26,501 nucleotides of DNA from Lentzea aerocolonigenes. Its GTDB lineage: Bacteria > Actinomycetota > Actinomycetes > Mycobacteriales > Pseudonocardiaceae. A program made the translations under genes and the position numbers. The notes under the pieces are model-generated. The model saw nothing but the letters and a program-made list of their open reading frames with translations, was not told where the DNA came from and searched no databases. Location: positions 1 to 26,501 of the forward strand of contig NZ_JYJG01000006.1 of the NCBI RefSeq assembly GCF_000955955.1, given 5' to 3'. Shown here piece after piece: positions 1-6,688 of this stretch. Positions within the stretch are counted from its first letter, which is position 1. Each line of letters opens with the position of its first letter.

Positions 1-56
1 GACACCCGATCCCGCGGGCGGCGAGGCGTCAGCCGAGCAGCCTGCGGGAAGGGAGA

Positions 57-89
57 GGCCCCCGCGCCAGGGGGAGGAACGCGGGGGCC
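57..89. terminator. GC-rich hairpin downstream of copA
   Basis: A perfect 10-bp stem (GGCCCCCGCG at 57-66, CGCGGGGGCC at 80-89) encloses a 13-nt loop. It lies about 95 bp past the copA stop. Neither strand has a clean T-run, although the minus strand continues into a C/T-rich stretch. It could terminate copA, or an unseen gene upstream of the window. Positions 90-184 hold nothing else I recognise. Confidence 0.5.
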
Positions 90-184
90 GGAGGGGATCT
101 CCACAGGCGCTGACCGGGGGTGTGTCAGCTGTTTGGATTGTTGCACGCGCACAGGCACGAGCGGGAGTGGTTGAACGGAGATTC

Positions 185-2362
185 TTAAGTTGCCGATGGA
201 CGGAATCCCCGTAGTCGCAAGCTGTTGGTAACAACGAACACGCTGCTGAAGGCCATCGCGGCCCCCGCGATCATGGGGTTCAGCAGCCCCAGCGCCGCGA
301 GCGGGAGTCCAGCGACGTTGTAGGCGAACGCCCAGAAGAGATTCCCCTTGATCGTGCCCAAAGTCTTGCGCGACAAGCGAATCGCGTCCGCCGCCACGCG
401 CAGGTCGCCGCGCACGAGCGTCAGGTCGCTCGCCTCGATCGCGACATCGGTGCCGGTTCCCATGGCCAGCCCCAGATCCGCGGCCGCGAGCGCCGGCGCG
501 TCGTTCACGCCGTCGCCGACCATCGCCACAACTCGGCCCTGTGCCTGGAGATTCCGCACCGCCTCGACTTTCCCGGCGGGCAGGACGTCGGCGATGACCT
601 CGTCGATCCCGACCTCGGCGGCCACCGCGGCGGCCACCTCGGCGTTGTCGCCCGTCAGCAGCACCGGGCGCAGGCCGAGTTCGCGGAGTTCACGAACAGC
701 TTGCGCCGACGTGGGTTTCACGACGTCCGACACGATGACGAGCCCGACAACCTTGTCATCAAAGGAAACCGCGACCACTGTGCGCGCGGAGTGTGCAACC
801 AGGGCCTCAGTCAATTCCCGCGGCAGCGAAACGTTGCGCACCCGCCCGACGACAACGCGTCGGCCGTCGACGACTCCGCTGACCCCGACGCCGTCCGTGG
901 AAACGAAGTCCGACACCGGCAGGAGGTCGGGCACCTCGCGCACGATCGCCGCCGCGATCGGATGCTCGGACGCGTTCTCGACCGCCGCCGCGAACCGCAG
1001 CACCTCGTCGCGCGACACGCCGGCCGCGGGGATCACGTCGACCAGCGTCAAGCGCCCTGTCGTCACGGTGCCGGTCTTGTCCAGCACCACGGTGTCCACC
1101 CGCCGCGTCGACTCCAGCACCTCGGGACCCTTCACCAGGATCCCGAGCTGAGCGCCGCGCCCGGTGCCCACGAGCAACGCCGTGGGCGTTGCCAGCCCCA
1201 GCGCGCACGGACACGCGATCACGAGGACCGCCACGGCCGTCGTCACCGCGAACTCCAGCGGCCGCCCGGCGAGCAGCCAGGCGCCGAACGCGAGAAGAGC
1301 GATCACCGCGACGGCCGGCACGAACACGGACGACACCCGGTCGGCCAGCCGCTGCACCTCGGCCTTGCCCGCCTGCGCCTGCTCGACGAGCCGCCCCATC
1401 CGGGCGAGTTGGGTGTCCGCGCCGACGGAGGTCGCGGAAACGACCAGACGCCCGCCCGCGTTGACGGTCCCGCCGACGACCGGGTCGCCGGCGGAAACCT
1501 CGACCGGAACGGACTCCCCGGTCACCAGCGAACGGTCCACGGCCGAGCTGCCTTCGACCACTAGGCCGTCCGTGGCGATGCGCTCACCTGGACGGACCAG
1601 GAAGCGTTCGCCGACCTGGAGCTGGCCGATGGGTACACGCGTCTCCACGCCGTCGCGCAGCACCGCCACGTCCTTGGCGCCGAGCGCGAGCAGCGACCGC
1701 AGGGCAGCACCCGCCCTGCGCTTCGAACGGGCCTCCAGCCATCGTCCGAGCAGCAGGAACACGGTCACGCCGACCGCGACCTCCAGATAGATGTCCCCGG
1801 AGCCCGCAGGCCGCGGCAGGAGGCTGAACTCGTGCCGCATGCCGATGGCCCCGGCGGTGCCGAACACCAGCGCGTAGAGCGACCACAGGTACGAGACGGT
1901 GACACCCATCGAGACGAGGGTGTCCATCGTGCTGGCGCCGTGCCGTGCGTTGACCGCGGCCGCACGGTGGAACGGCCAGCCGCACACCCACACGACGACG
2001 CTGGCCAGCGCGAGCGACACCCACTGCCACACCGGGAACTGCAGCGCCGGAATCATCGAGAACGCGATCACCGGCGCACCGAGCACCGCCGCCAGTCCGA
2101 ACCTCAGCCCCAGGTCACCCGAGTCGTCGGCGACCTCCGGTGTGGGTTCCTCCGCGTCATAGCCGGCAGCGCGCACGGTCGACACCAGGTCGTCCACGCG
2201 CAGGTTGTCCGGGAACTGGACGCTGGCCTTCTCGGTCGCGTAGTTCACCGTGGCGGAGACGCCGTCGAGCTTGTTCAGCTTGCGTTCGATGCGGTTCGCA
2301 CAGGAAGCGCACGTCATGCCGCTGATGCTCAACTCGACGTGACGAGGCTCGGTCGTGGTCAT
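185..2362 (-). CDS. copA: Copper-translocating P1B-type ATPase (CopA-like)
   Basis: 725-residue heavy-metal P-type ATPase that should pump Cu(I) out of the cytosol using ATP. Seen in order: one N-terminal HMA domain with GMTCASC (metal cysteines C18 and C21); transmembrane helices from about residue 85; the actuator motif TGES; the ion-binding CPC inside a membrane helix ([13 protein letters not shown]); the phosphorylation motif DKTGT; the P1B-specific SEHP; and the hinge [10 protein letters not shown]. The CPC with one CxxC HMA domain fits the Cu(I) subclass (family knowledge). The open frame runs 80 codons further upstream, but that part is copZ read in another frame. The ATG at 2362 shares its A with the copZ TGA (TGATG), so the two genes are translationally coupled. 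Control is probably through the CsoR-like operator at 2601-2617. Substrate is inferred; the family call is near certain. Confidence 0.95.
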   Translation of the reverse strand: MTTTEPRHVELSISGMTCASCANRIERKLNKLDGVSATVNYATEKASVQFPDNLRVDDLVSTVRAAGYDAEEPTPEVADDSGDLGLRFGLAAVLGAPVIAFSMIPALQFPVWQWVSLALASVVVWVCGWPFHRAAAVNARHGASTMDTLVSMGVTVSYLWSLYALVFGTAGAIGMRHEFSLLPRPAGSGDIYLEVAVGVTVFLLLGRWLEARSKRRAGAALRSLLALGAKDVAVLRDGVETRVPIGQLQVGERFLVRPGERIATDGLVVEGSSAVDRSLVTGESVPVEVSAGDPVVGGTVNAGGRLVVSATSVGADTQLARMGRLVEQAQAGKAEVQRLADRVSSVFVPAVAVIALLAFGAWLLAGRPLEFAVTTAVAVLVIACPCALGLATPTALLVGTGRGAQLGILVKGPEVLESTRRVDTVVLDKTGTVTTGRLTLVDVIPAAGVSRDEVLRFAAAVENASEHPIAAAIVREVPDLLPVSDFVSTDGVGVSGVVDGRRVVVGRVRNVSLPRELTEALVAHSARTVVAVSFDDKVVGLVIVSDVVKPTSAQAVRELRELGLRPVLLTGDNAEVAAAVAAEVGIDEVIADVLPAGKVEAVRNLQAQGRVVAMVGDGVNDAPALAAADLGLAMGTGTDVAIEASDLTLVRGDLRVAADAIRLSRKTLGTIKGNLFWAFAYNVAGLPLAALGLLNPMIAGAAMAFSSVFVVTNSLRLRGFRPSAT

Positions 2363-2568
2363 CAGGCGACCTGGTACCCGGCCTCGCTGACGGCCGCGAC
2401 GACCTCGGCGCGGTCGAGCTCGCGGTCGCTGGTCACGGTGACCGACCCGGTCTCCAGGACGACGTCGACGCCCGTGACGCCGGAGACCTCGCCGAGCTCC
2501 TCCTTGACGGAGCTGACGCAGTGGCCGCAGGTCATCCCGGTGACGGTGTAGGTGGCAGAGACGGACAT
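2362..2568 (-). CDS. copZ: Copper chaperone CopZ (HMA domain)
   Basis: 68-residue single-domain heavy-metal-associated protein. It carries the metal site GMTCGHC near residues 11-17, followed by the ferredoxin-like beta-alpha-beta pattern of the family. CopZ proteins carry Cu(I) in the cytosol to CopA (family knowledge). It is the first gene of a two-gene operon whose stop codon overlaps the copA start by one base. A purine-rich stretch (GAGGAAGGGA) 6-15 bases before the ATG is the likely ribosome binding site. The CsoR-like operator begins 33 bp upstream of the start. Confidence 0.93.
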   Translation of the reverse strand: MSVSATYTVTGMTCGHCVSSVKEELGEVSGVTGVDVVLETGSVTVTSDRELDRAEVVAAVSEAGYQVA

Positions 2569-2598
2569 CGGAGTCCCTTCCTCGGTACGGGACGCCGA

Positions 2599-2907
2599 TC
2601 ATACCCCCCTGGGGTACGAGGTCTCCTGAGGACCGTCGGGTTTCGGCTGGTCCAGGTTCTGGATGTCCGCCTCGATCTTGTTCACCAGGTCGTCCAGGCC
2701 TTCGAGCATCTTGTCCAGCTCGGCCATCTTGGCGCCGAACGCGGACTCGATGTCGGCGTCGATGGTGTCGAGGTTGATGCCGCTGATGGCCTTGAGGATC
2801 TCCTGCGGATCGACCGCGGGCACGCTGGGATCAGTCGGCACGCCCGGTATCTGAGGTGCGTTTTGGCCCTCTGGTTCGGGGGAAGGCTCCGGCGTGGGAT
2901 CAGTCAT
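2599..2907 (-). CDS. Small acidic hypothetical protein
   Basis: 102 residues from the ATG at 2907, preceded by GGGAAG at 8-nt spacing. An in-frame ATG at 2937 would add ten residues. The N-terminal 30 residues are Pro/Glu/Asp-rich and probably disordered. The middle (about residues 33-80) is rich in Leu, Ile, Asp and Lys with heptad-like spacing and is probably helical or coiled coil. The tail is Pro-rich. There is no signal peptide, membrane segment or cysteine. I do not recognise the family. Its last codons and stop contain the palindrome that appears to be the operator of copZ-copA, so the two transcription units are tightly packed. Confidence 0.7.
   Translation of the reverse strand: MTDPTPEPSPEPEGQNAPQIPGVPTDPSVPAVDPQEILKAISGINLDTIDADIESAFGAKMAELDKMLEGLDDLVNKIEADIQNLDQPKPDGPQETSYPRGV
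2601..2617 (-). promoter_or_regulatory. CsoR-like copper operator for copZ-copA
   Basis: ATACCCCCCTGGGGTAC contains inverted arms TACCCC and GGGGTA separated by CCT. Actinobacterial CsoR repressors bind G-rich TACCCC/GGGGTA palindromes of this kind (family knowledge). It lies 33-49 bp upstream of the copZ start, where a promoter would be. It overlaps the last codons of the preceding gene. No csoR gene is in the window, so the repressor would act in trans. Confidence 0.65.
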
Positions 2908-3061
2908 CCGTTCATCTTCCCTTGGCCAGATCCCCACGAGACAGGCACCACACCTCTACGGAAAGTAACGCTGGGTGTCGGTGGAATCACTCTGCGGGGG
3001 GCTGCGGCCGTTGTCCCAGGTCGCTTAGCCTCGCGCCAACCTCAAGTCGGGGAGGGCACTC

Positions 3062-3310
3062 ATGAGCGGGTCACTGGAAGTACGGAAGTTCCTGTTCACA
3101 CAAGACGACGGCATGTCATCGCGACCGGGCGGGCCGAACGTGCCGGCCCAGCGCAGCGGAGAACCCTCGCGGATCTCCGACGACCAGGTTCACCGAGCAA
3201 GGCTCGCCGTCGCGCGGAGCGCCCTGGGTACCGAGGACTGCAGGATGCTGCTCGACATGCTGGGCCTGTCACCGGGCGAGGACGGCGGGACGCCACCAGT
3301 GCAGCGGTGA
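3062..3310 (+). CDS. Small hypothetical protein, 82 aa
   Basis: 82 residues. The start is set by a very strong ribosome binding site, GGGGAGGG at 3049-3056, five bases before the ATG. The N-terminal 35 residues are polar and probably flexible. A helical core follows (about residues 38-70: ISDDQVHRARLAVARSALG, then DCRMLLDMLGLSP). There are no membrane segments and only one cysteine. I do not recognise a family. It is transcribed away from the preceding minus-strand gene and ends just before a large nested hairpin that separates it from the TetR regulator, so it is probably monocistronic. Confidence 0.7.
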   Translation: MSGSLEVRKFLFTQDDGMSSRPGGPNVPAQRSGEPSRISDDQVHRARLAVARSALGTEDCRMLLDMLGLSPGEDGGTPPVQR

Positions 3311-3327
3311 CGTGATGCGCACGCGAG

Positions 3328-3384
3328 TGCGGCCCTGACTCCAGACGCGCACCCCCCGGAGCGCGTCTGCAGGACAGGGCCGCA
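3328..3384. terminator. Two-tier nested hairpin
   Basis: The outer stem is 10 bp and perfect (TGCGGCCCTG at 3328-3337, CAGGGCCGCA at 3375-3384). The inner stem is 9 bp and perfect (CAGACGCGC at 3342-3350, GCGCGTCTG at 3361-3369). An internal bulge separates them, and the 10-nt loop contains six C residues. It probably terminates the 82-aa gene and insulates the regulator promoter starting at about 3390. There is no T-run. Confidence 0.6.
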
Positions 3385-3389
3385 TCTCG

Positions 3390-3411
3390 AAACATACCCA
3401 CGGGTCTCTTT
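3390..3411. promoter_or_regulatory. ARE-like gamma-butyrolactone receptor site
   Basis: A 22-bp imperfect palindrome: AAACATACCC (3390-3399), central AC, GGGTCTCTTT (3402-3411). Eight of ten arm positions are complementary. Length and the ACATACC...GGT.T.TTT pattern match the autoregulatory elements bound by ArpA/ScbR/BarA receptors (family knowledge, recalled from memory). It ends 24 bp before the start of a receptor-like TetR gene, which fits autorepression. Confidence 0.6.
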
Positions 3412-3435
3412 AGCGGCAACGGCTAACCTTTACCC

Positions 3436-4074
3436 ATGCCCCAGCAGGATCGGGCGTATGCGACACGTGAGTCGATACTCCACGCCGCGGCCGAGGAGTT
3501 CGACCGGCTTGGCTATGAGCGCACGTCGCTGACCGCCGTGCTCGCGCGCGCCGGGCTGACGAAGGGCGCGTTCTACTTCCACTTCGCCTCCAAGGAAGCG
3601 GTCGCCCGTGCGCTGATCGAGCGCCAGGGTGAACTGTGGGCGCAGGTGCGGGAGACGTGGCACGCGAGCGGTGTCGATCCGCTGAGCGCCCTGCACGGCA
3701 TGTTCGCCGAGTCGGCCGACCGGATGGCCGCGGACGTCGTGCTGCGCGCGGGTGTCCGGCTCGCGGCCGACCGCGAGATCGGCTATCCCGGTGTGCCCTC
3801 GGCGCACGTCGGGTGGGAGAAGCTGATCGCCGGGTACGTGGCGGAGGCGGCCGAGCGCGGAGATCTTCGTGCCGGTGTCGATCCCGACGCCGTGGCGCGG
3901 ACGTTGTGCGGTGCCGCCCTCGGTGCCCGGTTGATCTCCTCGGCGACGACGGCGTGTGCCGACTTCCCGGCGCGGATCCGCGAAGTTCTCGGGCACGTGC
4001 TGCCGTGCGTCGCGTCTTCGTCGTGGAAGTTGTCTGGATCACAAAACGCGGTTGACGGGCGTGCTGAGCCCTGA
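3436..4074 (+). CDS. TetR regulator, gamma-butyrolactone receptor-like (ScbR/ArpA type)
   Basis: 212 residues, the usual length for ArpA/ScbR-type receptors. The N-terminal DNA-binding domain (about residues 8-55) reads RAYATRESILHAAAEEF, then VLARAGLTKGAFYFHFASKE; the KGAFYFHFASKE recognition segment is typical of this subfamily. Trp127 in the ligand domain sits where butyrolactone receptors keep an essential pocket tryptophan (family knowledge). The start is the ATG at 3436; no strong ribosome binding site is visible. The ARE-like palindrome just upstream suggests it represses itself. Such receptors normally sit beside an afsA-type synthase or in antibiotic clusters, but neither is present, so it may be an orphan or a pseudo-receptor. 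The TetR call is very safe; the subfamily call is good. Confidence 0.85.
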   Translation: MPQQDRAYATRESILHAAAEEFDRLGYERTSLTAVLARAGLTKGAFYFHFASKEAVARALIERQGELWAQVRETWHASGVDPLSALHGMFAESADRMAADVVLRAGVRLAADREIGYPGVPSAHVGWEKLIAGYVAEAAERGDLRAGVDPDAVARTLCGAALGARLISSATTACADFPARIREVLGHVLPCVASSSWKLSGSQNAVDGRAEP

Positions 4075-4150
4075 ACAGGCATTTGTTGATCTGGGTGATC
4101 TCGGGTCAGGGGTGGTTTGGGCAGGTCAGGACATAAGTGGGACCCCCGTT

Positions 4151-4180
4151 TTGGAGGTGCGCGGACCTATGCCATATGCT
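4151..4180 (+). promoter_or_regulatory. Probable tRNA operon promoter
   Basis: TTGGAG (4151-4156), an 18-nt spacer and TATGCT (4175-4180) place a start near 4187, 18 bp before tRNA-Glu. This is an inference from hexamer similarity only. The rest of the gap between the regulator stop and the tRNA shows nothing recognisable. Confidence 0.45.
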
Positions 4181-4204
4181 TACGATGCTTCCAGAGACCA
4201 GCTA

Positions 4205-4277
4205 GTCCCCATCATCTAGCGGCCTAGGATCCCGCCCTTTCAAGGCGGTCGCGCGGGTTCGAATCCCGTTGGGGGCA
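4205..4277 (+). tRNA. tRNA-Glu (anticodon UUC)
   Basis: A 73-nt cloverleaf. The acceptor GTCCCCA pairs with TGGGGGC (with one G-T pair), followed by discriminator A. The anticodon stem CCGCC/GGCGG encloses loop CTTTCAA, giving anticodon TTC. The T arm is GCGGG TTCGAAT CCCGT. The 3' CCA is not encoded. First of a Glu-Asp-Phe cluster, a common actinobacterial order. Confidence 0.96.
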
Positions 4278-4314
4278 CGCAGTAAAGTACGGTACGGTAA
4301 GACAGCACGAGCAA

Positions 4315-4388
4315 GGCCCAGTGGCGCAGTTGGTTAGCGCGTCGCCCTGTCACGGCGAAGGTCGCGGGTTCGAGTCCCGTCTGGGTCG
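4315..4388 (+). tRNA. tRNA-Asp (anticodon GUC)
   Basis: A 74-nt cloverleaf. The acceptor GGCCCAG pairs with CTGGGTC and has discriminator G, as expected for tRNA-Asp. The anticodon loop is CTGTCAC in a CGCC/GGCG stem, giving GTC. The T loop is TTCGAGT. The 3' CCA is not encoded. It lies 37 bp after tRNA-Glu and is probably co-transcribed. Confidence 0.97.
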
Positions 4389-4403
4389 CTTTACTTTTCT
4401 CAT

Positions 4404-4477
4404 GGCCAGGTAGCTCAGTTGGTACGAGCGACCGCCTGAAAAGCGGTAGGTCGGCGGTTCGACCCCGCCCCTGGCCA
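4404..4477 (+). tRNA. tRNA-Phe (anticodon GAA)
   Basis: A 74-nt cloverleaf. The acceptor GGCCAGG pairs with CCTGGCC and has discriminator A. The anticodon stem ACCGC/GCGGT encloses CTGAAAA, giving GAA. The T loop is TTCGACC. The 3' CCA is not encoded. It lies 15 bp after tRNA-Asp and is followed at once by a strong terminator. Confidence 0.97.
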
Positions 4478-4487
4478 TCCTTCTTCG

Positions 4488-4521
4488 AAAGAAGCCCCGC
4501 AGAACGCTGCGGGGCTTCTTT
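4488..4521. terminator. Strong bidirectional terminator after the tRNA cluster
   Basis: A perfect 15-bp stem (AAAGAAGCCCCGCAG at 4488-4502, CTGCGGGGCTTCTTT at 4507-4521) with a 4-nt loop AACG. The arms supply T-runs in both directions, so it should end the tRNA operon on the plus strand and the phosphatase gene, whose stop is at 4524-4526, on the minus strand. Confidence 0.93.
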
Positions 4522-4523
4522 CG

Positions 4524-5228
4524 TTATGTGGTCAACCTTGCGATCGCTTGGTCGTCGTGGGTTTTGTAGCGAGGCCAACGCTTGTGCTCCGAATCACCGC
4601 GTTCGGCTTCGCGGATTCGGTCGAGGACTTCGCCCAGTGGCAATTGCTTCAGGTCCTCCCACGAGAAGAGCCCGTAGTCGGACACTCCACATGAGACGCC
4701 GTCGGTGGCGACGATCACCTGCCGGATCTCTTCTCGTGGCCAGCTCGCGGTCAGGGCCTGGTGTGCCGCAGCGGGTTCGGCCTCGGCGACCCAGTAGCCA
4801 CCCGGTTTGTTCTTCCACCGCAGGATTTCCGGGTCCGGTCGCAGGTCCTCGAGTCTCGTGTCCTCGAGCACGTGGGCCGTCTGTCCGAACGCGACTACCG
4901 GGGTGTCGCACAGGACCAGGGCGTCGATGGTCGTCTCGGACCACCGGACGATCGCTGCCGTCGCGGACGGGGAGTCGCCAGGTACGAGGCCGTGTTCGGT
5001 GACGAGGCTGGCGATCGCTCGAGCCAGCAGGTCTTTCAACGGATCGGTGTCGTTGATCAGCCTGCTCAGCTGGTCAGCGAGCTGCGTGGCGTACCAGCCG
5101 CCGTTCCGGTCTGGTGGCCTGGTTCTGCTGGTGACGCCGTCGAGCACGACGACGGCGTTCGGCAGCACGCGGATTCGATCTTCGGTGACTCGGCCCGGAG
5201 CCCCCTGCTCAGCGGTCTCGATCTTCAC
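4524..5228 (-). CDS. PP2C-like serine/threonine phosphatase domain protein
   Basis: 234 residues from a GTG at 5228; a GTG at 5234 is equally possible. The open frame extends much further upstream, but that part is antisense to two other genes. PP2C features seen: an acidic pair near residue 16 (VTEDRI), VVLDGVTS with Asp30, a GDSPSATAAIV segment (84-94), ATDGVS with Asp176, and the closing HDDQA with Asp225/Asp226. In PP2C enzymes these aspartates hold the two catalytic metal ions (family knowledge). There is no membrane segment or fused sensor domain. It is transcribed divergently from the HTH/Clp-N pair across two shared palindromes, so co-regulation is likely. The substrate is unknown. 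Confidence 0.82.
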   Translation of the reverse strand: MKIETAEQGAPGRVTEDRIRVLPNAVVVLDGVTSRTRPPDRNGGWYATQLADQLSRLINDTDPLKDLLARAIASLVTEHGLVPGDSPSATAAIVRWSETTIDALVLCDTPVVAFGQTAHVLEDTRLEDLRPDPEILRWKNKPGGYWVAEAEPAAAHQALTASWPREEIRQVIVATDGVSCGVSDYGLFSWEDLKQLPLGEVLDRIREAERGDSEHKRWPRYKTHDDQAIARLTT

Positions 5229-5242
5229 CCTCACACCGTACG

Positions 5243-5287
5243 TGTCAACTCTGGTTGACAGCCTCGAGTTGTCAACGTACGTTGACA
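5243..5287. promoter_or_regulatory. Twin 18-bp palindromic operators in a divergent promoter
   Basis: Site 1 (5243-5260) is TGTCAAC-tctg-GTTGACA. Site 2 (5270-5287) is TGTCAAC-gtac-GTTGACA. The arms are identical and the centres are 27 bp apart. On the plus strand, TTGACA in site 1 (5255-5260), a 17-nt spacer and TACGTT (5278-5283) in site 2 put the start at about 5290, exactly the ATG of the HTH gene. On the minus strand, TTGACA lies at 5275-5270. A repressor on both sites would block both promoters. Confidence 0.75.
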
Positions 5288-5289
5288 TC

Positions 5290-5499
5290 ATGACTGAAGC
5301 GACGGATCTCGCCACAGCGGCTGGGGACCGCGATCCGAAGGTCGGGTTGCGGGCCGTCACCGCACTGCGGCGGCTCTTGGAACATCTGGAAGCGGTCCAG
5401 GTCCGCAGCGCGCGGGCCCAGGGCTGGTCGTGGCAGGACATCGCGGCGGAGCTCGGGGTCTCCCGCCAGGCGGTGCACAAGAAGCACGGGGGTCGATGA
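5290..5499 (+). CDS. Small HTH DNA-binding protein
   Basis: 69 residues. The start is the ATG at 5290, two bases after operator site 2; the predicted promoter makes the transcript leaderless, so no ribosome binding site is expected. The open frame continues upstream, but that part is antisense to the phosphatase gene. The first 20 residues are polar. A helix follows (RAVTALRRLLEHLEAVQVRSARAQG), then a C-terminal helix-turn-helix (WSWQDIAAELGVSRQAVHKK, about residues 46-65). Small proteins of this kind are often encoded beside Clp N-domain genes in actinobacteria. Its stop overlaps the next gene, so they form an operon. It is the obvious candidate to bind the flanking palindromes; that is inference. 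Confidence 0.85.
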   Translation: MTEATDLATAAGDRDPKVGLRAVTALRRLLEHLEAVQVRSARAQGWSWQDIAAELGVSRQAVHKKHGGR

Positions 5500-6023
5500 T
5501 GATCGCGGAACGGTTCACCAAGGAAGCCCGCGAGGCCGTAAAGGCCGCGGTGCGTGATGCGGAACGGGTCCACGCCGCCGAAGTCGGGGTGGAGCACCTG
5601 CTGCTGGCGTTGCTGGACGCGCCTGTGCTGGAGGGGTTCGACCTGCCGCGCGAGGAGCTGGAGACGGCCTTCCGCGACTACCGGCGCAAGGGCGGGCTGA
5701 CCAAGGCGGACGCGGAAGCGTTGCGGGGCTTGGGAATCGACGTCGACGCGGTGATCGACTCGGTGGAGCAGTCGCTCGGGTCCGGAGTGCTGCGGCCCGG
5801 TCCGCGCCGGCGGTGGTTCGGGATGCCGCTGGAGTCCGCGTTCAAGAAGGCGCTGGAGAACTCGTTGCGCGAGGCCCGCGACCTCGGCCACAACTACCTG
5901 GGCAACGAGCACATCGTGCTGGCTCTGTTGCAGGGCAAGGGAATCGTGGCCGAGGTGCTGACCGAGCGCGGAGTGACCTACGAGGAGATCAGGAAGCGGG
6001 CTGCGAGCGCTCGCGCCAGGTGA
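5496..6023 (+). CDS. Stand-alone Clp N-terminal domain protein (ClpC-N-like)
   Basis: 175 residues. The start is the ATG at 5496, overlapping the previous stop as ATGA; a second ATG at 5499 is also possible. Two Clp N repeats are visible: residues 4-40 (ERFTKEAREAVKAAV, then VGVEHLLLALL) and 115-152 (AFKKALENSLREARDLGHNY, then GNEHIVLALLQG), joined by a charged linker. There are no Walker motifs, so it is not an ATPase. In ClpC this domain binds adaptors and substrates (family knowledge). A free copy could be an adaptor, competitor or phosphoprotein sensor. Its last 35 bases overlap the convergent yczE-like gene antisense. Confidence 0.88.
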   Translation: MMIAERFTKEAREAVKAAVRDAERVHAAEVGVEHLLLALLDAPVLEGFDLPREELETAFRDYRRKGGLTKADAEALRGLGIDVDAVIDSVEQSLGSGVLRPGPRRRWFGMPLESAFKKALENSLREARDLGHNYLGNEHIVLALLQGKGIVAEVLTERGVTYEEIRKRAASARAR

Positions 6024-6627
6024 GCATCGGCAGGAAGAGCTGGGAGAGCGGGCCGATGCCGAGTGCGTAGAGGATCGTGCCGATGCCGACGGTGCCGCCG
6101 AGCAGCCAGCCGGTGGCCAGGACGAGCAGTTCGATGACGGTTCGGGTGAGGCGCAGGGAGATACCCGTGCGGCGGCAGAAGCCGGTGACCATGCCGTCGC
6201 GCGGGCCCGGCCCGAGGCGTGAGCCGACGTACGCGGCGAACGCGACCGCGTTCAGCACGATGCCCAGCACGAGCAGCACGATCCTGGGCAGGAGTTCCTG
6301 CGGCGCCGGGATGATCGCGAGCGACACGTCGACGCTCACGGCGATCAGCACGACGTTGGCGATCGTGCCGACGCCCGGTTTCTGTCTCAGCGGGATCCAG
6401 GCGAGCAACACGACGACGCCGGTGATCGCGGTGATCAGACCGAAGCTGAGACCGGTTCGTTTCGTGAGGCCCTCGTGCAGCACGTCCCAGGGGTCGAGGC
6501 CCAGCGTCGCGCGGATCTGCATCGCCATGCTCGCGCCGTAGAGCCACAGACCTGCGGCGAGTTGGGTGAGGCGACGGGCGGGCGCGATTCGGACGGAGAC
6601 CTGGTTGAGTGCGGTCATGGTGGCCAT
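5989..6627 (-). CDS. YczE-type integral membrane protein
   Basis: 212 residues from the ATG at 6627; an ATG at 6618 is an alternative. No ribosome binding site is clear. Multi-pass membrane protein with several hydrophobic helices and the family-typical segments LGLDPWDVLHEGL (about 43-55), GPGPRDGMVTGF (about 139-150) and GTVGIGTILYALGIGPL near the C-terminus. YczE/YitT-like proteins are of unknown transport function. In actinobacteria they are often paired with a divergent MocR-type regulator, as here. The longer frame upstream is antisense to that regulator. The 3' end overlaps the Clp N-domain gene by 35 bp. Confidence 0.85.
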   Translation of the reverse strand: MATMTALNQVSVRIAPARRLTQLAAGLWLYGASMAMQIRATLGLDPWDVLHEGLTKRTGLSFGLITAITGVVVLLAWIPLRQKPGVGTIANVVLIAVSVDVSLAIIPAPQELLPRIVLLVLGIVLNAVAFAAYVGSRLGPGPRDGMVTGFCRRTGISLRLTRTVIELLVLATGWLLGGTVGIGTILYALGIGPLSQLFLPMLTWRERSQPAS

Positions 6628-6645
6628 GTGGCCATCTTGAGCTGC

Positions 6646-6686
6646 GATTGGCCTGGTAATCCATAGCCAATTCGCGATAATTGGCC
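6646..6686. promoter_or_regulatory. MocR-type operator repeats between yczE-like and regulator genes
   Basis: ATTGGCC occurs as a direct repeat at 6647-6653 and 6680-6686, 33 bp apart (about three helical turns). An inverted copy, GCCAATT, lies at 6666-6672 and forms GCCAATT-N6-AATTGGC with the second. GATAAT (6676-6681) is a good -10 element that would start the regulator transcript at about 6689, its ATG. MocR regulators typically bind paired direct repeats (family knowledge). Confidence 0.65.
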
Positions 6687-6688
6687 TC

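Noticed and set aside
3351..3360. 6C RNA motif suggested by the six-C loop
   Set aside because: The 6C RNA needs two adjacent hairpins with C-rich loops; here there is only one, nested in another stem.
3436..4074. Antibiotic biosynthesis cluster marked by the butyrolactone receptor-like gene
   Set aside because: The neighbouring genes are housekeeping or regulatory; there are no biosynthetic enzymes.
4205..4477. tRNA cluster as an integration site
   Set aside because: No integrase, no repeated tRNA 3' end and no foreign composition in the window.
5229..5912. Upstream extension of the phosphatase frame
   Set aside because: It runs antisense through the HTH and Clp-N genes and its translation has no recognisable domain.
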